From Flavobacterium cucumis (GTDB lineage: Bacteria; Bacteroidota; Bacteroidia; Flavobacteriales; Flavobacteriaceae): a stretch of DNA of 52,642 nucleotides. The position numbers and the translations under genes were made by a program. The DNA is taken from the NCBI RefSeq assembly GCF_900148835.1, contig NZ_FRYK01000007.1, positions 1 through 52,642 on the forward strand. Direction: 5' to 3'. Under the pieces are notes generated by a model. The model did not search any database, was not told the DNA's origin, and was given only the letters and a program-made list of their open reading frames with translations. This document shows, one piece after another, positions 24,024 through 32,791 of this stretch; positions within the stretch are counted from its first letter, which is position 1; each line of letters starts with the position of its first letter.

Positions 24024-25241
24024 ATGAAGCATTTAGTCATCATAGGAGCCGTATGGCCAGAACCTAATTCAACAGCAGCTGGAAGTCGAATGTTGCAACT
24101 CCTTTCGTTATTTCAAAACCATGAGTATAAAATTACATTTCTATCGTCAGCTACCCCTTCTGATTTCTCTTTTGACTTGAGTTCCATTGGCATTCAAACG
24201 AAAGCTATTCAACTAAATAACAGCTCCTTTGATAGCATCATAAAAGAATTGAATCCTAATGTGGTACTGTTTGACCGTTTCATGATAGAAGAACAATACA
24301 GTTGGCGTGTGATGGAAAACTGTCCGAATGCTTTGCGAATTTTAGATACCGAAGATTTGCATTTCCTAAGAAAAGCTCGAGAAGTAGCGTTCAAACAAAA
24401 TCGGGAATTGGTATTCGAAGATTATATTTCGGATACATTTAAGCGTGAAATGGCTTCCATATACCGATGCGATATAACCTTATTGATTTCGGAATACGAA
24501 ATGCAACTGGCAACCGAAACTTTTAAAATTGATACTTCTCTTTTGTATTATTTACCTTTCTTATCTGAAAAAACACCTTTTAATAGTGCTAGTTTTAAAG
24601 AACGAAAAAATTTTGTGAGTATTGGTAACTTTTTACACGAGCCGAATTGGCAAACGGTTTTACAGTTAAAAAAATATTGGAAATCAATAAAAACACAACT
24701 TCCAGAAGCTGAATTACATGTTTATGGTGCTTATGTAACCGAAAAGGCCAAACAATTACACAACGAAAAAGAAGGCTTTTTAATTAAAGGAAGGGCCGAA
24801 AGTGTTGCTGAAATATATGCAAAAGCAAAAGTTTTATTAGCACCGATTCCTTATGGCGCTGGTTTGAAAGGAAAATTATTTGAAGCCATGAATTTGGGAT
24901 TACCTTCCATAACAACAAGAATAGGCGCTGAAGGCATGCACGGAAAATTAGCCTGGAATGGTTTTATCACCTCAGATGAAAATGATTTTGTAGAAAAAGC
25001 TGTCGAATTGTATACTAACAAATCCTTTTGGGAAACCGCTCAAAATAATGGTTATGAAATTATTAAAAAACGTTTTAAAAAAGAATTATTTGCAACTGAT
25101 TTTATGAATAAAATAGAACACCTTCAAGGCAATTTAAAAAAACATAGAAACCAAAATTTCTTGGGACAAATTTTACAACATCAAAGCTTACAAAGTACTA
25201 AATACATGAGCAAGTGGATTGAAGTGAAGAATGGTAAATAA
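24024..25241 (+). CDS. Glycosyltransferase, GT-B fold (GT4-like)
   Basis: 405 residues with the two-domain GT-B layout. The N-terminal domain starts VIIGAVWPEPNSTAAGSRM, a typical acceptor-domain loop, and LDTEDLHFLRKAREVAF follows near residue 115. The C-terminal donor domain has FVSIGNFLHEPNWQTVLQL, a linker, AKVLLAPIPYGAGLKGKLFEAM and GLPSITTRIGAEGM, the E-x7-E-like region that binds nucleotide sugar. No membrane helix; acceptor unknown, probably surface glycan or lipopolysaccharide. Its leader is the long heptamer array, so copy-number changes could alter expression. Confidence 0.88.
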   Translation: MKHLVIIGAVWPEPNSTAAGSRMLQLLSLFQNHEYKITFLSSATPSDFSFDLSSIGIQTKAIQLNNSSFDSIIKELNPNVVLFDRFMIEEQYSWRVMENCPNALRILDTEDLHFLRKAREVAFKQNRELVFEDYISDTFKREMASIYRCDITLLISEYEMQLATETFKIDTSLLYYLPFLSEKTPFNSASFKERKNFVSIGNFLHEPNWQTVLQLKKYWKSIKTQLPEAELHVYGAYVTEKAKQLHNEKEGFLIKGRAESVAEIYAKAKVLLAPIPYGAGLKGKLFEAMNLGLPSITTRIGAEGMHGKLAWNGFITSDENDFVEKAVELYTNKSFWETAQNNGYEIIKKRFKKELFATDFMNKIEHLQGNLKKHRNQNFLGQILQHQSLQSTKYMSKWIEVKNGK

Positions 25242-25458
25242 AATTTTAATAGCGACTATTTGTTTTGTACGAAAGTCGCTACTGAAAGACACTATTCTAA
25301 AAAGTGTGTAAGTTAAAAATTAAACCATATAAAGCTTTTTGCTGACGATTTACATTATCTAAACTTAGTGTTATTTAAATGCAAATAAAGTATACCCATC
25401 GAAACAACGAATTAAACCTTTTTAGATATCTTTAGTCTTAGATACAAACCCAAACACT

Positions 25459-26001
25459 TTGCAAGACGAAAAAGCATTTATTTTGGAATTATTAAATCCT
25501 AAAACGCAAAACGTAGCGTTTCAAAAGCTTTTGCAATTGTATCAAAAACCATTGTATTATCACATACGAAATATGGTTTTAAATCATGAGGATGCCGATG
25601 ATGTACTTCAGAACACGATGTTAAAGGTATTTCGGAATCTCAAGAATTTTAAAGGAGAGAGCAAATTATACTCTTGGATGTATCGAATTGCTACTAACGA
25701 AGCACTAACATTGCTGCAACAACGGGCAAAAAAACAAGGAATTTCAAATGTGGAAGCCCAACAAAAAGCAATAGAAAAATTAGAAAGTGATGTATACTTT
25801 GAAGGAACTGAGCTACAATTACAACTGCAAAAAGCTATAGCGACCTTACCTCAAAAACAACAAATTGTCTTTACAATGCGCTACTTTGAAGAAATAAAAT
25901 ATGAAGAAATGTCGGATATCTTGAATACCTCAGTAGGCGCTCTAAAAGCAAGTTATCACATTGCGGTAAAGAAAATTGAAGATTTTTTAAAAACTAATTA
26001 A
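25459..26001 (+). CDS. ECF RNA polymerase sigma factor
   Basis: 180 residues. Region 2 carries HEDADDVLQNTMLKVFRN and YSWMYRIATNEAL; region 4 has LPQKQQIVFTMRYFEEIKYEEMS and a helix-turn-helix. No ATG is available: TTG at 25459 begins a frame that exactly matches the family N-terminus, and a TATCTTTA box ends 24 bases before it. The membrane-anchored gene that follows after 30 bases is its likely anti-sigma factor, and a periplasmic LTxxQ protein comes third, suggesting an envelope-stress regulon. Confidence 0.93.
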   Translation: MQDEKAFILELLNPKTQNVAFQKLLQLYQKPLYYHIRNMVLNHEDADDVLQNTMLKVFRNLKNFKGESKLYSWMYRIATNEALTLLQQRAKKQGISNVEAQQKAIEKLESDVYFEGTELQLQLQKAIATLPQKQQIVFTMRYFEEIKYEEMSDILNTSVGALKASYHIAVKKIEDFLKTN

Positions 26002-26031
26002 ACCATTACGCCTAATCTTTGTCTAATAATC

Positions 26032-26454
26032 ATGAAACCTATCGATTTAGAAAATAATAAAAAAATAGCATCCGGATTCAAAGTCCCCGACCATTACTTT
26101 GATAAATTTGAAGCAACGCTAATGGAGGAAATTTTAAAAGAACAAGGATCAAAGGTTGTGCCTTTGTGCTCTAGAAAAAAAATTTGGATCAGTACTCTAG
26201 CAGCTGTTCTTTTATTATCCATTGGGTTTACAACCTATTGGAACAATGCCCAGGAAAACAAAATTGATGCCGTTACAATCGAAAATTATTTAGCACAACA
26301 AAGGATAAGTACTTCCGAATTAACAAAACATCTAACGAATGACGATATAGAAGCTTTGGAAGAAAATTTATATCCCAATGAAGCTTATTTAGAAGCGATT
26401 GAAGATCATCTTTTGGAATCAGAAAACCTAGAATATCATAGTAACGAATTTTAA
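26032..26454 (+). CDS. Putative membrane anti-sigma factor
   Basis: 140 residues: an N-terminal cytoplasmic segment of about 50 residues (FKVPDHYFDKFEATLMEEIL, common in Bacteroidota anti-sigma-like proteins), a membrane helix near 51-66 (IWISTLAAVLLLSIGFTTYW), and an acidic periplasmic tail (LTNDDIEALEENLYPNEAYL). No zinc-binding HxxxCxxC motif. Position between the sigma factor and the LTxxQ protein supports the role; direct evidence is lacking. Confidence 0.75.
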   Translation: MKPIDLENNKKIASGFKVPDHYFDKFEATLMEEILKEQGSKVVPLCSRKKIWISTLAAVLLLSIGFTTYWNNAQENKIDAVTIENYLAQQRISTSELTKHLTNDDIEALEENLYPNEAYLEAIEDHLLESENLEYHSNEF

Positions 26455-26465
26455 AAAAAGTACTT

Positions 26466-26915
26466 ATGAAAACAAAATGGATACTTATAATTGTATGTTT
26501 TTTTACAACTTCTTTTTTATTTTCTCAAAATTTTAAAGCGCGAAAAGAAAAAGTAAAAGCCTTAAAAGTTGCGTTCATAACAGAGCAACTAGCATTAACA
26601 TCAGAAGAAGCACAAAAATTTTGGCCCATCTATAATGCGTTTAATGAGAAGCAATCGGTTTTACGCAATGAAAAAATGAATGCTATTTTGGACCGATTTC
26701 AACCAGGAAATGTAGAAGCCTTAAGTGAAAAAGAAGCCTCTGCTTCTCTAATTCAAATGGAAAAAATTGAAGACGATTTATTTCAATTGAGAAAGAAATT
26801 TATTAAAGACTTACAAAGTGTTATTAGCGCTAAAAAAATCATAAAACTTAAAAAAGCTGAAGAAGATTTTAATAGAGTACTTTTAAAACAAATGCGAGAA
26901 AGAAGAAGAGGTTAG
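26466..26915 (+). CDS. Periplasmic Spy/CpxP-like LTxxQ-type protein
   Basis: 149 residues with signal peptide (WILIIVCFFTTSFLFSQ). The mature part is all helical with LTSEEAQKFWPIYNAFNEKQ, the Bacteroidota variant of the LTxxQ motif, and basic coiled-coil segments ending KQMRERRRG. Spy/CpxP proteins are periplasmic chaperone-like stress sensors. As the third gene of the sigma/anti-sigma cluster it probably senses or buffers envelope stress. Confidence 0.8.
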   Translation: MKTKWILIIVCFFTTSFLFSQNFKARKEKVKALKVAFITEQLALTSEEAQKFWPIYNAFNEKQSVLRNEKMNAILDRFQPGNVEALSEKEASASLIQMEKIEDDLFQLRKKFIKDLQSVISAKKIIKLKKAEEDFNRVLLKQMRERRRG

Positions 26916-26938
26916 GTCTATTTATTTTTGAATTAATT

Positions 26939-27961
26939 TTATTTTATTTGAAATCGAACCAACTTATTTCTTCCAGTAGCATAAAACACTTTTTCCGATT
27001 CAAATCTAAAGGTAAAAAAAGCTTTATCCTCAGAAAATTTAATCCAACTTTTGCCAAAATCATCGGAATAATACATACCTGTACCCCCTACAGAAATGAT
27101 TTCTTTTCCTTTACTATTCGGAACAAATTGTATACAAGAGGCATAACCAAAAGCTTCTTTATCGGAAACTAACTTCCAAGTTTTACCGCCGTTTTTGGTA
27201 ATCGCTTTGTTAGCCCAATTTTGGTCTTGCTTTTCATAATTTCCACCGGCAATAATTCCGATTTTTTCATTGTAAAAATCGGCTGTAAAGATACCTGTCA
27301 TGGTTTCGCCCTGAACTATTGGTGTTGCATAAACGTTCCAGGAACTTCCAAAATCTTCAGAAACAAAAACCCTAGATTGCTTTCCTCCTGAAACCATGAA
27401 AATTGATTTCCCTTTTATAATTAAATTCGTATTACTAGTTGCAAAAGCAGCTTCCCCTTCTGAAACTTTTGGTAATAGCTCGCAATTTACTTTTTGCCAA
27501 GTTTTGCCTCCATCATTAGTCTTGAGGAATGATAAGCAATTTTCAACAGGATCACCCATGGCAAAACCATTCAAATCATCAACAAACTGCATACTATCAT
27601 AAAACACTTTTTCGTGCACTTCTCTATACACAACACTTTCTTCCAACGTTTTTTTATCGATACGAATTAACAGGGCTGGGTTCCCAACAGCCAAAATAAA
27701 AATAGCTGCCTTTGTTTGGGCGATACTTCTAAATTCAGTAGTTCTAGCTACCAATTGAATATCACTTATGATGGTAGTATCATTTCTCTTGTCATAAAAT
27801 CCATAACGTCCTTTGTCCATTCCCATCCACACCCTTTCATCGTCAACCAGAATTGCTCTACAACTCAATTTAGTCTCAAGAATAACTTCTGATTGAAATT
27901 TTTCTTGCTGTGCTAATACAGAAATAGTTATAAAATTCAGAAATAAAAATATTTTTTTCAT
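26939..27961 (-). CDS. Exported YCF48-like Asp-box protein
   Basis: 340 residues from the ATG at 27961; a TTG seven codons upstream falls inside the -7 promoter box and is rejected. Signal peptide KKIFLFLNFITISVLAQ. Beta-propeller Asp-box motifs are KTNDGGKTWQKV, SEDFGSSWNVY, TKNGGKTWKLV and SDDFGKSWIKF. Related to photosystem II stability factor YCF48 and to oxidoreductase-annotated proteins, but here a generic periplasmic propeller. Convergent with the sigma-factor operon, 23 bases away. Confidence 0.85.
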   Translation of the reverse strand: MKKIFLFLNFITISVLAQQEKFQSEVILETKLSCRAILVDDERVWMGMDKGRYGFYDKRNDTTIISDIQLVARTTEFRSIAQTKAAIFILAVGNPALLIRIDKKTLEESVVYREVHEKVFYDSMQFVDDLNGFAMGDPVENCLSFLKTNDGGKTWQKVNCELLPKVSEGEAAFATSNTNLIIKGKSIFMVSGGKQSRVFVSEDFGSSWNVYATPIVQGETMTGIFTADFYNEKIGIIAGGNYEKQDQNWANKAITKNGGKTWKLVSDKEAFGYASCIQFVPNSKGKEIISVGGTGMYYSDDFGKSWIKFSEDKAFFTFRFESEKVFYATGRNKLVRFQIK

Positions 27962-27979
27962 GAGAATTGGATTAGGTAT

Positions 27980-28009
27980 CAAATATACTTGAAATGATTT
28001 TAGAACAAA
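27980..28009 (-). promoter_or_regulatory. Promoter of the YCF48-like gene
   Basis: On the minus strand TTTG (28009-28006), an 18-base spacer and TATATTTG (27987-27980) fit the -33/-7 consensus. The ATG follows 18 bases after the -7 box, and this decides the start at 27961. Confidence 0.7.
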
Positions 28010-28119
28010 AAATAAATTTCTAAATACTTCATAACCAATACTTTGTTTTTGTTTAAAAATTTTGGCACAGTAATTGGATAAGTTATGAAAAGAAATAAGA
28101 ACCTTAAAACGAAACTATT

Positions 28120-29319
28120 ATGAAAACTAAATTGATACATCTGAGCTTACTGGCTTCATTGACAATAGGTACTATCTTTGCACAGGACAAAACTACCGTT
28201 GTTGCTAAAAATTCTGACATCAGCGACAACTTAGATTTACGAGCGGTGGCTACCGTTTTTGGAGACGCGAGGGATTTAGAAGATTTTGAAAGAAGATTGA
28301 ATGATCCAAAAACGCAAATTTCGAATTTAGATTTGAATAACGATAATTACGTTGATTATTTAAGGGTTATTGAAACTGTTGAAGGGAATGTACATTTGGT
28401 TGTAGTTCAAGCGGTTTTAGATAGAGATGTGTATCAAGATGTGGCAACCATTGAGGTAGAGCGTGATGGTAATAACCGAGTACAAGTACAGGTGGTAGGT
28501 GATGTTTATATGTATGGTGCCAATTATATATACGAACCTGTTTATGTACATACACCTTTGATTTACACCACTTTTTGGGTACGAAACTATCGTCCTTACT
28601 ATTCTTCATGGTATTGGAACTATTATCCAAGTTATTATACCTATTGGAATCCATTTCCTATTTTCCGATACAGAAACCACATTCATGTGCATATTAATTT
28701 TGGACACACCTATCATTATGCCACTCACAGAAGATGTGCTGTAGTGTATAACAACTATTATGGAAGAAGAGGAAATGGCTATGAAAGAAGATATCCGAAC
28801 CGTTCTTTTACGCACCGAAATGCAGGATATGCTAACCGTTATGAATTGGATTCAAGAAGAAATTCAAATGGTCCTAGAAGTAGAAATGACATCGCTTCCA
28901 ACGCTACAAGAGGCAATCGCGAATCAAGAACATTTAACAGTTCCGCTACTAGAACAAGAAATGAGGCTAGAACATCTAGAAACAATGAGGCAAGAGGTAA
29001 TAACGAAACACGAGAAAATAGAAGAAACACAGCAAGAGTAAATACCGAAAGCAGAACAAGAAACGAAGCTTCTAGAACTGATAATAATAGAACCTACTCT
29101 GAGCGAAACAGAAATACGGCGAGAGAAAGAGGTACCTTTTCTAATAATGCAAAAAGAAATTCAGAACCTCGTGAAAGAAATGTAATGAGTACGGGCAGTA
29201 GAAGAAATAGTGACGCCAGAGACGCATCATCAAGAGGTAACGCCCCATCCAGAAACACTGCTCCTAGAGAGAATTCAAACTCAAGAGGATCAGAATCGAG
29301 AGGTAACGGAAGAGGTTAA
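28120..29319 (+). CDS. Secreted protein with Arg/Asn/Ser-rich low-complexity tail
   Basis: 399 residues with signal peptide (LIHLSLLASLTIGTIFAQ). Residues 30-130 form an ordered domain (DLEDFERRLNDPKTQISNLD, then NDNYVDYLRVIETVEGNVHL). Residues 135-225 are tyrosine/tryptophan-rich (WVRNYRPYYSSWYWNYYPSY) and the last 170 residues are a highly charged, disordered R/N/S/E/T-rich tail with recurrent RNEA, RGN and ESR words. Family unknown; related proteins are common in Flavobacteria. The basic tail could bind nucleic acid or polyanionic surface polymer, which is inference. A terminator follows directly. Confidence 0.75.
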   Translation: MKTKLIHLSLLASLTIGTIFAQDKTTVVAKNSDISDNLDLRAVATVFGDARDLEDFERRLNDPKTQISNLDLNNDNYVDYLRVIETVEGNVHLVVVQAVLDRDVYQDVATIEVERDGNNRVQVQVVGDVYMYGANYIYEPVYVHTPLIYTTFWVRNYRPYYSSWYWNYYPSYYTYWNPFPIFRYRNHIHVHINFGHTYHYATHRRCAVVYNNYYGRRGNGYERRYPNRSFTHRNAGYANRYELDSRRNSNGPRSRNDIASNATRGNRESRTFNSSATRTRNEARTSRNNEARGNNETRENRRNTARVNTESRTRNEASRTDNNRTYSERNRNTARERGTFSNNAKRNSEPRERNVMSTGSRRNSDARDASSRGNAPSRNTAPRENSNSRGSESRGNGRG

Positions 29320-29324
29320 AAAGT

Positions 29325-29357
29325 AAAGCTGTCAAATTTGACAGCTTTTTGTTTTTA
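29325..29357 (+). terminator. Terminator after the Arg/Asn-rich protein gene
   Basis: AAAGCTGTCAAATTTGACAGCTTT is a perfect 24-base palindrome (29325-29348) followed by a T-rich run. Its right half overlaps the promoter of the next gene. Confidence 0.8.
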
Positions 29358-29369
29358 TTCGTATCTTTG
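29337..29369 (+). promoter_or_regulatory. Promoter of the rRNA methyltransferase operon
   Basis: TTTG (29337-29340) and TATCTTTG (29362-29369) with a 21-base spacer. The -33 half sits in the loop of the preceding terminator; the ATG at 29390 follows 20 bases after the -7 box. Confidence 0.55.
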
Positions 29370-29389
29370 CCAGCTATTTAAAATAAAGA

Positions 29390-30607
29390 ATGAGATTACA
29401 CAGAAATTTAGTATTCACTACTATCGATTCGCTAATGGCGATTTTTAACGAAGGTGAGTATGCTGATAAAGTGGTGGCCAGAGCACTTAAAAAAGACAAA
29501 CGTTGGGGAAGTCACGATAGAAAATTCGTAGCCGAAACCATTTACGAAATCGTAAGATGGAAACGTTTATACACCGAAATCGCAGAAGTAAAAGAACCTT
29601 TTGATCGAGATAAGATTTGGAGAATCTTTGCCGTATGGGCAGTATTAAGAGGCTACAATCTACCCGATTGGAAATATTTTGAAGATACACCAGTAAGAAG
29701 AATCAAAGGAAAATTTGATGAATTAACCAAAACCAGAAAATTCAGAGAATCAATTCCGGATTGGATGGATGAATTAGGGGTTAAGGAATTGGGTGAAGAA
29801 AAATGGACAAAAGAAATTGCGGCTCAAAACGAACAAGCTAAGGTGATTTTGAGAGTAAATCGTCTCAAAACAACCAAAGAAAAATTAAGAGCGCTTTTAA
29901 TGGATTTGAATATTGAAACCGAATTTCATAAAGACTATCCAGATGCTTTAATTTTGACAGAAAGAGCCAACGTATTTTTAACAGATGCCTTTAAAGATGG
30001 GTTGTTTGAAGTACAAGATGCTTCCTCACAATTAGTAGCGTATTTCTTAGATGTGCAACCTGGAATGCGAGTAGTAGATACTTGTGCAGGTGCGGGTGGA
30101 AAAACACTCCATTTAGCATCATTAATGGAAAACAAAGGACAATTAATTGCTATGGATTTATACGAAAGTAAATTAAAGCAATTAAAAATAAGAGCGAAAA
30201 GAAATGGCGCTTTCAATATCGAACCAAGAGTTATTGAAAGTACAAAAACCATAAAAAAATTACATGAAAAAGCGGATAGAGTTTTAATCGATGCGCCTTG
30301 TAGTGGATTGGGAGTTTTAAAAAGAAATCCGGACAGTAAATGGAAATTACAACCTGAATTCATTGACAATATCCGTAAAGTACAAGCAGAAGTATTAGAA
30401 AATTATTCAAAAATCGTAAAACCTGGAGGTAAGTTGGTCTACGCAACTTGTTCCGTTTTACCTTCAGAAAATCAAGAGCAAATCAAACACTTCTTAACTA
30501 CCGAAATTGGTAAAGAATTTACTTTTGTTAAAGACCAAAAAGTATTAGCAAGTGAAAGTGGCTTCGACGGATTTTATATGGCTTTATTAGAAAGAAAAAA
30601 TAAATAG
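29390..30607 (+). CDS. RsmB/NOP-family rRNA cytosine-C5 methyltransferase
   Basis: 405 residues. An N-terminal NusB-like helical region (KKDKRWGSHDRKFVAETIYE) is followed by the S-adenosylmethionine-dependent domain. SAM motif DTCAGAGGKTLHLAS near 225-240, DAPCSGLGVLKRNPDSKW with one conserved Cys, and VYATCSVLPSENQEQI with the catalytic Cys of the TC motif. It should methylate cytosine in 16S rRNA in the cytosol. A secreted endonuclease gene follows after 3 bases, a curious pairing without evident functional link. Confidence 0.93.
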   Translation: MRLHRNLVFTTIDSLMAIFNEGEYADKVVARALKKDKRWGSHDRKFVAETIYEIVRWKRLYTEIAEVKEPFDRDKIWRIFAVWAVLRGYNLPDWKYFEDTPVRRIKGKFDELTKTRKFRESIPDWMDELGVKELGEEKWTKEIAAQNEQAKVILRVNRLKTTKEKLRALLMDLNIETEFHKDYPDALILTERANVFLTDAFKDGLFEVQDASSQLVAYFLDVQPGMRVVDTCAGAGGKTLHLASLMENKGQLIAMDLYESKLKQLKIRAKRNGAFNIEPRVIESTKTIKKLHEKADRVLIDAPCSGLGVLKRNPDSKWKLQPEFIDNIRKVQAEVLENYSKIVKPGGKLVYATCSVLPSENQEQIKHFLTTEIGKEFTFVKDQKVLASESGFDGFYMALLERKNK

Positions 30608-30610
30608 TTT

Positions 30611-31753
30611 ATGAAAAAGAACTTTACCTTACTACTTTTTTTACTAGTTTCAGCGACTAGCTGGGCACAAATACCTACAGGCTATTACAATAGTGCAACA
30701 GGAAATGGTTATGCATTAAAAACCCAATTGAGTGCAATTATTACCGCTGGCCATACTGATCAAGGCTATTCTGGTTTGTGGAGTTTATATGCAAATAACA
30801 ATGCATTTCATGATATCTATGATGAAAACGATGGAACTATTTATGACATTTATTCTGAAAAACCAAATACCAACGACCCTTACAATTTTACGCCAATAGC
30901 CAATCAATGTGGTAATTATTCTGGTGAAGGTGATTGTTATAACAGAGAGCATTTGGTTCCACAATCTTTTTTTGATGATTATGCAGTAGACCCGATGAAA
31001 AACGACCCTTTTCATGTTGTACCTTCTGATGGTAAAGTTAATGGTGATAGAGGAAATTTACCTTTCGGTAAAGTTGCCTCTGTAAATTACACTTCTCTAA
31101 ACGGCTCAAAAAGAGGTGCTAACACTATGAATTCTTTTTCAAACTACAATGGAATTGTGTTTGAGCCAATTGACGAATTCAAAGGGGATATAGCAAGAGC
31201 CTTTTTTTATTTTGCTACCCGATATGAAGATTTAATAGATAATTTTTACAATGCCGCTGATCCAGCAACTTGTCAAGCAAGAAATATGTTTGATGGTTCT
31301 ACAGATAAAGTTTTTTCGGATAATTTCATTTTATTGCTTATCAAATGGCACAAACAAGACCCTGTTTCTGCAAAAGAAATCGCTCAGAACAACGCAATTT
31401 ATAATTTTCAAGGAAATAGAAATCCCTTCATAGATAATCCAAATTATGTATGCTTAATTTGGTCTTCTTTTTGTGATACAGTTGACACACTATCTTCCGA
31501 TAATTTTACTTTTGAAAATAGTGTTTCAATTTATCCTAATCCTGCGATTAACAACGAAGTTAGCATTGCTTCTGAAATAGAATTAAAATCAATTACAGTT
31601 TTCAATCTTAACGGTCAAATAGTTCAAGAAATTAAAAATCCAACACCTGTTACAAATAGTTCTTATAAAATAAACAACTTACCTAGCGGATTTTACTTGA
31701 TTCAATTGGCTTCAGAAAATGCCCTTACAACTAAGAAAATCATGGTGAATTAA
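30611..31753 (+). CDS. Secreted endonuclease I with type IX sorting domain
   Basis: 380 residues. Signal peptide (FTLLLFLLVSATSWAQ). The EndA/endonuclease I (DNA/RNA non-specific, beta-beta-alpha metal) domain spans about 30-290, with CYNREHLVPQSFF (catalytic His region), DPFHVVPSDGKVNGDRGNLP and the conserved Arg/Asn residues. From about residue 305 a C-terminal sorting domain begins: SIYPNPAINNEVSI, then ITVFNLNGQIVQEI and GFYLIQL. The protein is thus predicted to be exported by the type IX system and attached or released at the surface for nutrient DNA degradation. Cotranscribed with the methyltransferase. Confidence 0.92.
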   Translation: MKKNFTLLLFLLVSATSWAQIPTGYYNSATGNGYALKTQLSAIITAGHTDQGYSGLWSLYANNNAFHDIYDENDGTIYDIYSEKPNTNDPYNFTPIANQCGNYSGEGDCYNREHLVPQSFFDDYAVDPMKNDPFHVVPSDGKVNGDRGNLPFGKVASVNYTSLNGSKRGANTMNSFSNYNGIVFEPIDEFKGDIARAFFYFATRYEDLIDNFYNAADPATCQARNMFDGSTDKVFSDNFILLLIKWHKQDPVSAKEIAQNNAIYNFQGNRNPFIDNPNYVCLIWSSFCDTVDTLSSDNFTFENSVSIYPNPAINNEVSIASEIELKSITVFNLNGQIVQEIKNPTPVTNSSYKINNLPSGFYLIQLASENALTTKKIMVN

Positions 31754-31781
31754 AAAGACTATCATGAATAATAAATAAAAA

Positions 31782-31812
31782 AAATACTGCTTCTGAGCAG
31801 TATTTTTTTTGG
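31782..31812. terminator. Bidirectional terminator between endonuclease I and bestrophin genes
   Basis: AAATACTGCT (31782-31791), loop TCTG and AGCAGTATTT (31796-31805) flanked by A-run on the left and T-run on the right, so it can stop both convergent transcripts. Confidence 0.85.
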
Positions 31813-31849
31813 TTCCTATTCATCGATTAACATGCTATCTTATTTCGAT

Positions 31850-32713
31850 TTAAAGAATTTCCTCGACATGCTTTTTAATATTAGCCGCCATTTTAGTCAT
31901 TGGTAAATCATTAGCATCATTCCCAAAAGGATCTTCAATTTCCTCTGCAATCAACTCCAAACTGGCCAATACATAGAATATAAAAATAACGACAGGAATG
32001 ACATAATAACCGAGACTAAATACAAATCCAAAAGGCAAGGTCATGACAAAAAAGAAAATGAACTTTTTAATGAACGAACTATAAGAATAAGGAATAGGGG
32101 TATTCTTTATTCGTTCACAAGCACCACAAATATCGGTAAAGGACTGCAATTCGGCATTAATGATAAAAAACTGATCTCCAGAAATTTTTCCTGAAATATA
32201 TAAATCATTAGCTTTTTGAAACAACATCTTGGCAACTTGATTGGGACGGTGTTTATGATGATCCATTTCCAATGCTAAACCTTCAAACAACATTTTGCTA
32301 ACGTCTTCATTCAGTAAATGCTTTGAAAGTACGGATGCATAGGCTGGAATTACCTTCTTAAAAAAATTCCTATCACTTTCTTCTGGTAAATAAGCTGAAA
32401 GTTTAAGGGCTAAGTTTCGGCTATTATTAACCAAAGAACCCCACTGCTTTCTTCCCTCCCACCAACGATCATATGCAGTATTCGTTCGGTAAGCCAAAAG
32501 AAGAGATAAAACAAAACCAACAGTAGTGTGCATAACCGTTAAGTTCTTTACATGGCTATTTTCAGAAAGCTTCCAATATTCAAGCTCTAAATAGGCAACA
32601 CCAGCAGCGTAACAACCAATAAAAACCATCATTGGAATTAATTGCCGAAAGGTATCCGATTCATGAAAACGGAAAATGAACGTAATCCAATCTTTTGGGT
32701 TGTATTGAACCAT
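31850..32713 (-). CDS. Bestrophin-family anion channel
   Basis: 287 residues of normal length for bacterial bestrophins. Hydrophobic segments near 20-42, 62-80, 205-225 and 228-248. The family signature LLAYRTNTAYDRWWEGRKQW follows the second helix, and the end carries EEIEDPFGNDANDLPM. Homologues form pentameric inner-membrane anion or cation channels. Stands alone, convergent with endonuclease I and 79 bases after the TolC-type gene on the same strand. Confidence 0.93.
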   Translation of the reverse strand: MVQYNPKDWITFIFRFHESDTFRQLIPMMVFIGCYAAGVAYLELEYWKLSENSHVKNLTVMHTTVGFVLSLLLAYRTNTAYDRWWEGRKQWGSLVNNSRNLALKLSAYLPEESDRNFFKKVIPAYASVLSKHLLNEDVSKMLFEGLALEMDHHKHRPNQVAKMLFQKANDLYISGKISGDQFFIINAELQSFTDICGACERIKNTPIPYSYSSFIKKFIFFFVMTLPFGFVFSLGYYVIPVVIFIFYVLASLELIAEEIEDPFGNDANDLPMTKMAANIKKHVEEIL

Positions 32714-32791
32714 CTTTTATTTTTTATAGTTTACGATGTTTGAGCGTTTAAACATGATGCAAAACACCAACACTTTCACAAAAATAAAATA

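Noticed and set aside
28760..29041. Acidic 93-residue frame inside the Arg/Asn-rich gene
   Set aside because: It is the shifted reading of AGA/GAA-rich codons in the low-complexity tail; the main frame has a signal peptide and an ordered domain.
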